A stretch of DNA of 64,000 nt, taken from assembly GCA_054601695.1 (NCBI GenBank), contig BAAHQB010000149.1, positions 414,764 through 478,763 of the forward strand, read 5' to 3'. Below, in pieces: positions 56,746-64,000 of this stretch (positions within the stretch are counted from its first letter, which is position 1; each line of letters opens with the position of its first letter). The stretch comes from Amorphochlora amoebiformis. Lineage: Eukaryota > Cercozoa > Chlorarachniophyceae. The notes below the pieces were generated by a model that was not told the DNA's origin, made no database searches, and saw only the letters and a program-made list of their open reading frames with translations. The translations under genes and the position numbers were made by a program.

Positions 56746-57467
56746 TGAGTGTACATTAAATAGATGTCATTGATATGTGGTATACAATATTGGACAGTTA
56801 ATGAATTGAATCCATACACATGATCGGGTCTTGTTTGCTTTAATATGCGTATGTAGTTTATCATGATCTAGAGTGAACATAGCACTGTGATTATTTCAAT
56901 TCATTGACTTTGATATACATGTACATTGTGAAATTGGGTGAGTACAATTGTACAAGCCAGTGCATGTATAATGATTTGCCAATGATTTGGCATTGTCCGC
57001 TGTATCTGATGCAGGGGAGGGACTGACTTGAGATGATACTCCCTACTTTGTGCTACACTCAAAACCTACTCATGGACTCGCCTCGTTTGCTCTCACGTAT
57101 GGTCCGGATTGTAATGTCCCAGGGTTCCGAAAGGTGTCTGGGTTCCGAGATTTCGACGACTCGATGGGCGCCACACACCAGCCTTTGAAACTCCTGGGCG
57201 TCGTGATCGGCTGCATTTCGGCCTACATTTGTTGCCTTGAACAACTTAAATCCCCCTTCCCCTCCACTTCCCACATGCTAGGGACAACCTTAACCACAGG
57301 GCCGTCCAACAGGGTCTCCAACAGGGCCAGGGCCAACCTCGGCCACCTCAGCAGCCGCAAACCAATAATACATCACGTACCCAGAGCATTGTCTTCACAG
57401 CCTTCGTACATGCAATCGCCACCATCGAGACTATTCCACTCAGTCATAGTCCAGCGAGGAGCCATTG

Positions 57468-60909
<3,442 letters not shown>

Positions 60910-61156
60910 AGCTCCGGAGTGCAACACAGAATGTTATCGGGAATACTCTGAAGCTCTTTTACTACCGGCTAGAATCTGGTGGGACGGATGGTATCAGGAA
61001 GTATTTATGTGAAACGATCTTGGGCGATCTTGAGCATAGCTATGACAATATTCATATACTTCATCGATATATTGTGCTGTATCCTCTTACGCTATTGGTG
61101 CCATTGCTCTGACAATATATTTATGTATATATATATATACATATATACATATGTAC

Positions 61157-61192
<36 letters not shown>

Positions 61193-61238
61193 GCATATTG
61201 TATGTGTGTGTGTTTATATACACATATACATATACATA

Positions 61239-61269
<31 letters not shown>

Positions 61270-61867
61270 ATATAACAAATGAATGTATATATTATATATA
61301 TATATATATGTATGTGTATGTACATATATTATGTGTGTGTGAGCTTTTTATTCAGTAGTGTGGTTTCATATTTGTAGTGTGTAGGGTAGGAACGACATTT
61401 GTGGTGTGCTAGGCCACTTTGGTTTGTAAGTTTCGTGACGCACGTGAACACATTTACTGTTGGGTTGCTTTGAAATTCGGGTGAAGCTGGCGAATATGCC
61501 AAAATATGGCACTCCCTGATTATTCCTTTCTTTCTTCATGTTGACTTTGTTATCTTTTCCTTTCTTGAAGTTTGGTTTCGGCCGTACGAGCGTAGCGCAC
61601 GTCGAAACCTATCCAAGATCTATTGCAGATGTTACTTATTCACTTACATATACTATATATATATATATATATATACTACCTATGCATAATATAATTAGCG
61701 CACAGATATGTAAGTTTACGTTTGACTGGTTGTTTGAGTAGGTTACTGGTTGTTTGAGTAGGTTTGTAGCCAATCCATTTGTTAAGGTAGGCAAGAGGAT
61801 TCAGGTACCAACCCATCTTTAACCTTTTCTTTATTATATGTGAGCTCGTATACATATATGTACATAT

Positions 61868-61931
<64 letters not shown>

Positions 61932-62533
61932 TGTATATATATATATATATGTGTGTGTATACAAGTCTGGTACACCGGTAATATGCTAGTAGACAATAAA
62001 CTATGGTAGCTCGATGGTATCGTAGTTCAGGTTTACTGTTGTCAGTTTGGATTATAACAAATGATAAAGGGAATTCTCAGGCATTCATTCAGGAAATTTC
62101 TAGGAACGTTCTGAATTCTCGAAGTTTCTCGTGACGTCACGTTGTGTCACGTCGTGACGTCACGTTGTGTCACGTTGAGTCATGGTATATGTGGAAGCCT
62201 GACTACTATTTACTGTCTACCATCTATCGACCATACCGTTGCGCTTACTTAGGTACTGTAGGTTGACTATGTGACGTGGCGTGACGTCACGCTATGTCAT
62301 TCTTCCTCGAAGCCCCGTAACTACCGGTTAATGTCGAAGACTGCATCACCCGGTACTACCGAGTACTACATGATGTGACGATCTCCAAGAATCTCCGGAA
62401 TCTCCAGCGATCTCCAGCGATCTCCAGCGATCTCAGCTATCAATAATATATGTACGACGATACTTCAACACGAAATCGATATCCACTCTTCAAACTGCGT
62501 CCCCATATTATTTTATATCTTTGCTTTAGCAAT

Positions 62534-62585
<52 letters not shown>

Positions 62586-62683
62586 TAGATATATATGTAT
62601 ATACACATACATACACATATATATATGTATGTGCACATACATAACATATACATATATATACATACATATATATATTACATATT

Positions 62684-62716
<33 letters not shown>

Positions 62717-63454
62717 TATAATGTATGCATGTTCAAGAAGAATATTACACGCATGTATTCAAAATTTAGCTCGAGTGAAACATCCAGAAAATGTAATAAG
62801 ACCTGGCATATATATATGACATAAATATATGTGTAACGTGTAAGATATTTTGTATACTCACTAGATATGTAATGTGATATATGGACTATACATGTATGTA
62901 CATGTATATAATATATATGGGTGGGCGTGGGCGTAAATAAATTTAAAATATACTCGAAATATAACGGTATTTGTATGCGTGTTCATGCATGAATATGTAT
63001 TCAAAATATCGAATCATAAACTAATGACATATACTATGCACGATAAATAGAATGGCAAACAAGAGGATTCAATCGTGGAATATTTTGAGATGGTATGAAA
63101 TCTTATGCAATACTTTTAACCCTAACTAATGTAAATCTATATTATTTTATATGCAAGATATATCCTACCTCCGCATGTGCTAGAACTACAATTTCAAATA
63201 AAAATCTAGAAAATATCCGAATTGTCAGATGTTAAAAAGTTGTTACACTTTCAGATGCCGGAGATGTTGGATAGGTTTCGATCGATGGAAGCTTAACTAA
63301 CTAACCAAAGCAAGCATACAGACAGTCTACACAGTAGAATAAGTGTAAACTCTGATTAACTTACCATAATATCGTAACGTACGGCAGGTTCCATATTTGT
63401 ACGAACAAAACATCCCTATTCCACCAACATACCTAGAAAACTCTCGAGTAAAAA
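60910..63454. other. Subtelomeric region without a supported gene
   Basis: 60910-61110 is probably the 3' UTR of the last gene. (TA)n lies at 61115-61310, 61650-61680, 61865-61960, 62535-62585 and 62690-62720. 61330-61640 is unique sequence with no exon I can phase. 62095-62180 has short TGACGTCACGTTGTGTCACG palindromic repeats. 62390-62430 is a CCAGCGATCT repeat. 62820-63454 is unique AT-rich sequence. Confidence 0.65.
61985..62265. mobile_element. Pair of inverted SINE-like copies
   Basis: On the + strand, 61998-62065 has GGTAGCTCGATGGTATCGTAG and the body start GTTTGGATTATAACAAATGA also seen at 46.3 kb. On the - strand from ~62252, GTAAGCGCAACGGTATGGTC and ATAGATGGTAG match the head of the same element. 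The two heads face each other, separated by TGACGTCACG repeats. Diverged and without clear ends. Confidence 0.45.
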
Positions 63455-64000
63455 CTACGTTTAGTTAGGGTGTCGGGTTAGGGTGTCGGGTTAGGGTGTC
63501 GGGTTAGGGTGTCAGGTTAAGGTGTCGGGTTAGGGTGTCAGGTTAGGGTTACGGTGCGTGTTAGGGTGTCGGGTTAAGGTGTCGGGTTAGGGTGTCAGGT
63601 TAGGGTTAAGGTGTCGGGTTAGGGTTAGGGTTAGGGTTAGGGTGTCGGGTTAGGGTTAGGGTGTCGGGTTAGGGTTAGGGTGTCGGGTTAGGGTTAGGGT
63701 GTCGGGTTAGGGTTAGGGTGTCGGGTTAGGGTGTCGGGTTAGGGTTAGGGTGTCGGGTTAGGGTTAGGGTTAGGGTTAGGGTTAGGGTTAGGGTGTCGGG
63801 TTAGGGTTAGGGTTAGGGTTAGGGTTAGGGTTAGGGTTAGGGTTAGGGTTAGGGTTCGGGTTAGGGTTAGGGTTAGGGTGTCGGGTTAGGGTTAGGGTTA
63901 GGGTTAGGGTTAGGGTTAGGGTTAGGGTTAGGGTTCGGGTTAGGGTTAGGGTTAGGGTTAGGGTTAGGGTTAGGGTTAGGGTTAGGGTTAGGGTTAGGGT
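63455..64000 (+). repeat. Chromosome-end telomere, (TTAGGG)n with TGTCGGG variants
   Basis: Proximal part (63465-63740) alternates TTAGGG with TGTCGGG/TGTCAGG, making a TTAGGGTGTCGGG unit. The distal part becomes pure TTAGGG with rare TTCGGG. G-rich strand 5'->3' runs to the last base, as expected at the right end of a chromosome. Confidence 0.97.

Noticed and set aside
57050-57467. Long first exon for the last gene, starting at 57050
   Set aside because: Open and able to splice in phase to 58056, but its composition looks non-coding and the internal Q-rich stretch reads better in another frame; not resolvable without transcripts.
61490-61650. Possible extra subtelomeric gene
   Set aside because: Non-repetitive, but no frame on either strand shows a domain or a phase-consistent exon chain.

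Overview
The window is the right-hand end of a eukaryotic chromosome. It finishes in a (TTAGGG)n telomere reading 5'->3' to the last base, so the window end is the chromosome end. The genes are intron-rich with GT-AG (a few apparent GC-AG) introns, and almost all non-coding space is filled with (TA)n tracts and long minisatellites. TTAGGG telomeres, a GIGYF-type translational repressor, DHX35, DNAL4 and a Rab5/24-type GTPase fit a holozoan; a unicellular relative of animals with an expanded, repeat-filled genome (for example an ichthyosporean) is my best guess, but that is inference.

I rebuilt eight genes by translating candidate exons and requiring every splice phase to match. Left to right: GIGYF-like GYF-domain protein (-, 12127-3986, 15 exons, 1201 aa); a coiled-coil protein resembling the N-terminal region of TSNAXIP1-type proteins (+, 13855-22412); DHX35, a DEAH-box RNA helicase (-, 31868-23248, 12 exons, 703 aa); DNAL4-like dynein light chain (+, 32029-32518); a dead hAT transposon with a BED zinc finger (-, 35668-34113); a four-pass membrane protein with a cysteine-rich start (-, 38867-36585, 327 aa); a coiled-coil, possibly prefoldin-3-like, protein (+, 43694-49168, 5' end unresolved); a Rab5/Rab24-like GTPase (-, 54101-49967, 206 aa); and an unrecognised small-domain protein (+, 57468-60909). 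Leaving out the transposon, the host genes alternate strand without exception (-,+,-,+,-,+,-,+). DHX35 and DNAL4 share a 160-bp divergent promoter.

The space between is not featureless. Convergent or downstream 3' flanks are CTAG-rich islands. Introns hold (TA)n tracts that often run up to a few bases from splice sites, and minisatellites with units from 5 to about 60 bp. In several genes the repeat unit or a partial exon copy abuts a 3' splice site. An interstitial telomere-like block lies at 56241-56745, before the last gene, and tRNA-headed SINE-like copies lie at about 46.1-46.4 kb and 62.0-62.3 kb.

The strongest candidates for something new are: a 5-nt microexon that carries the catalytic Gly-Gln of the Rab GTPase; tandem partial copies of a DHX35 exon inside its own upstream intron; a perfect inverted repeat that covers a 5' splice site; and the repeated juxtaposition of minisatellites with splice acceptors. 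The genes do not form a common pathway that I can see: mRNA control (GIGYF), splicing or RNA remodelling (DHX35), cilium/dynein (DNAL4, coiled-coil proteins) and membrane traffic (Rab) are simply neighbours.
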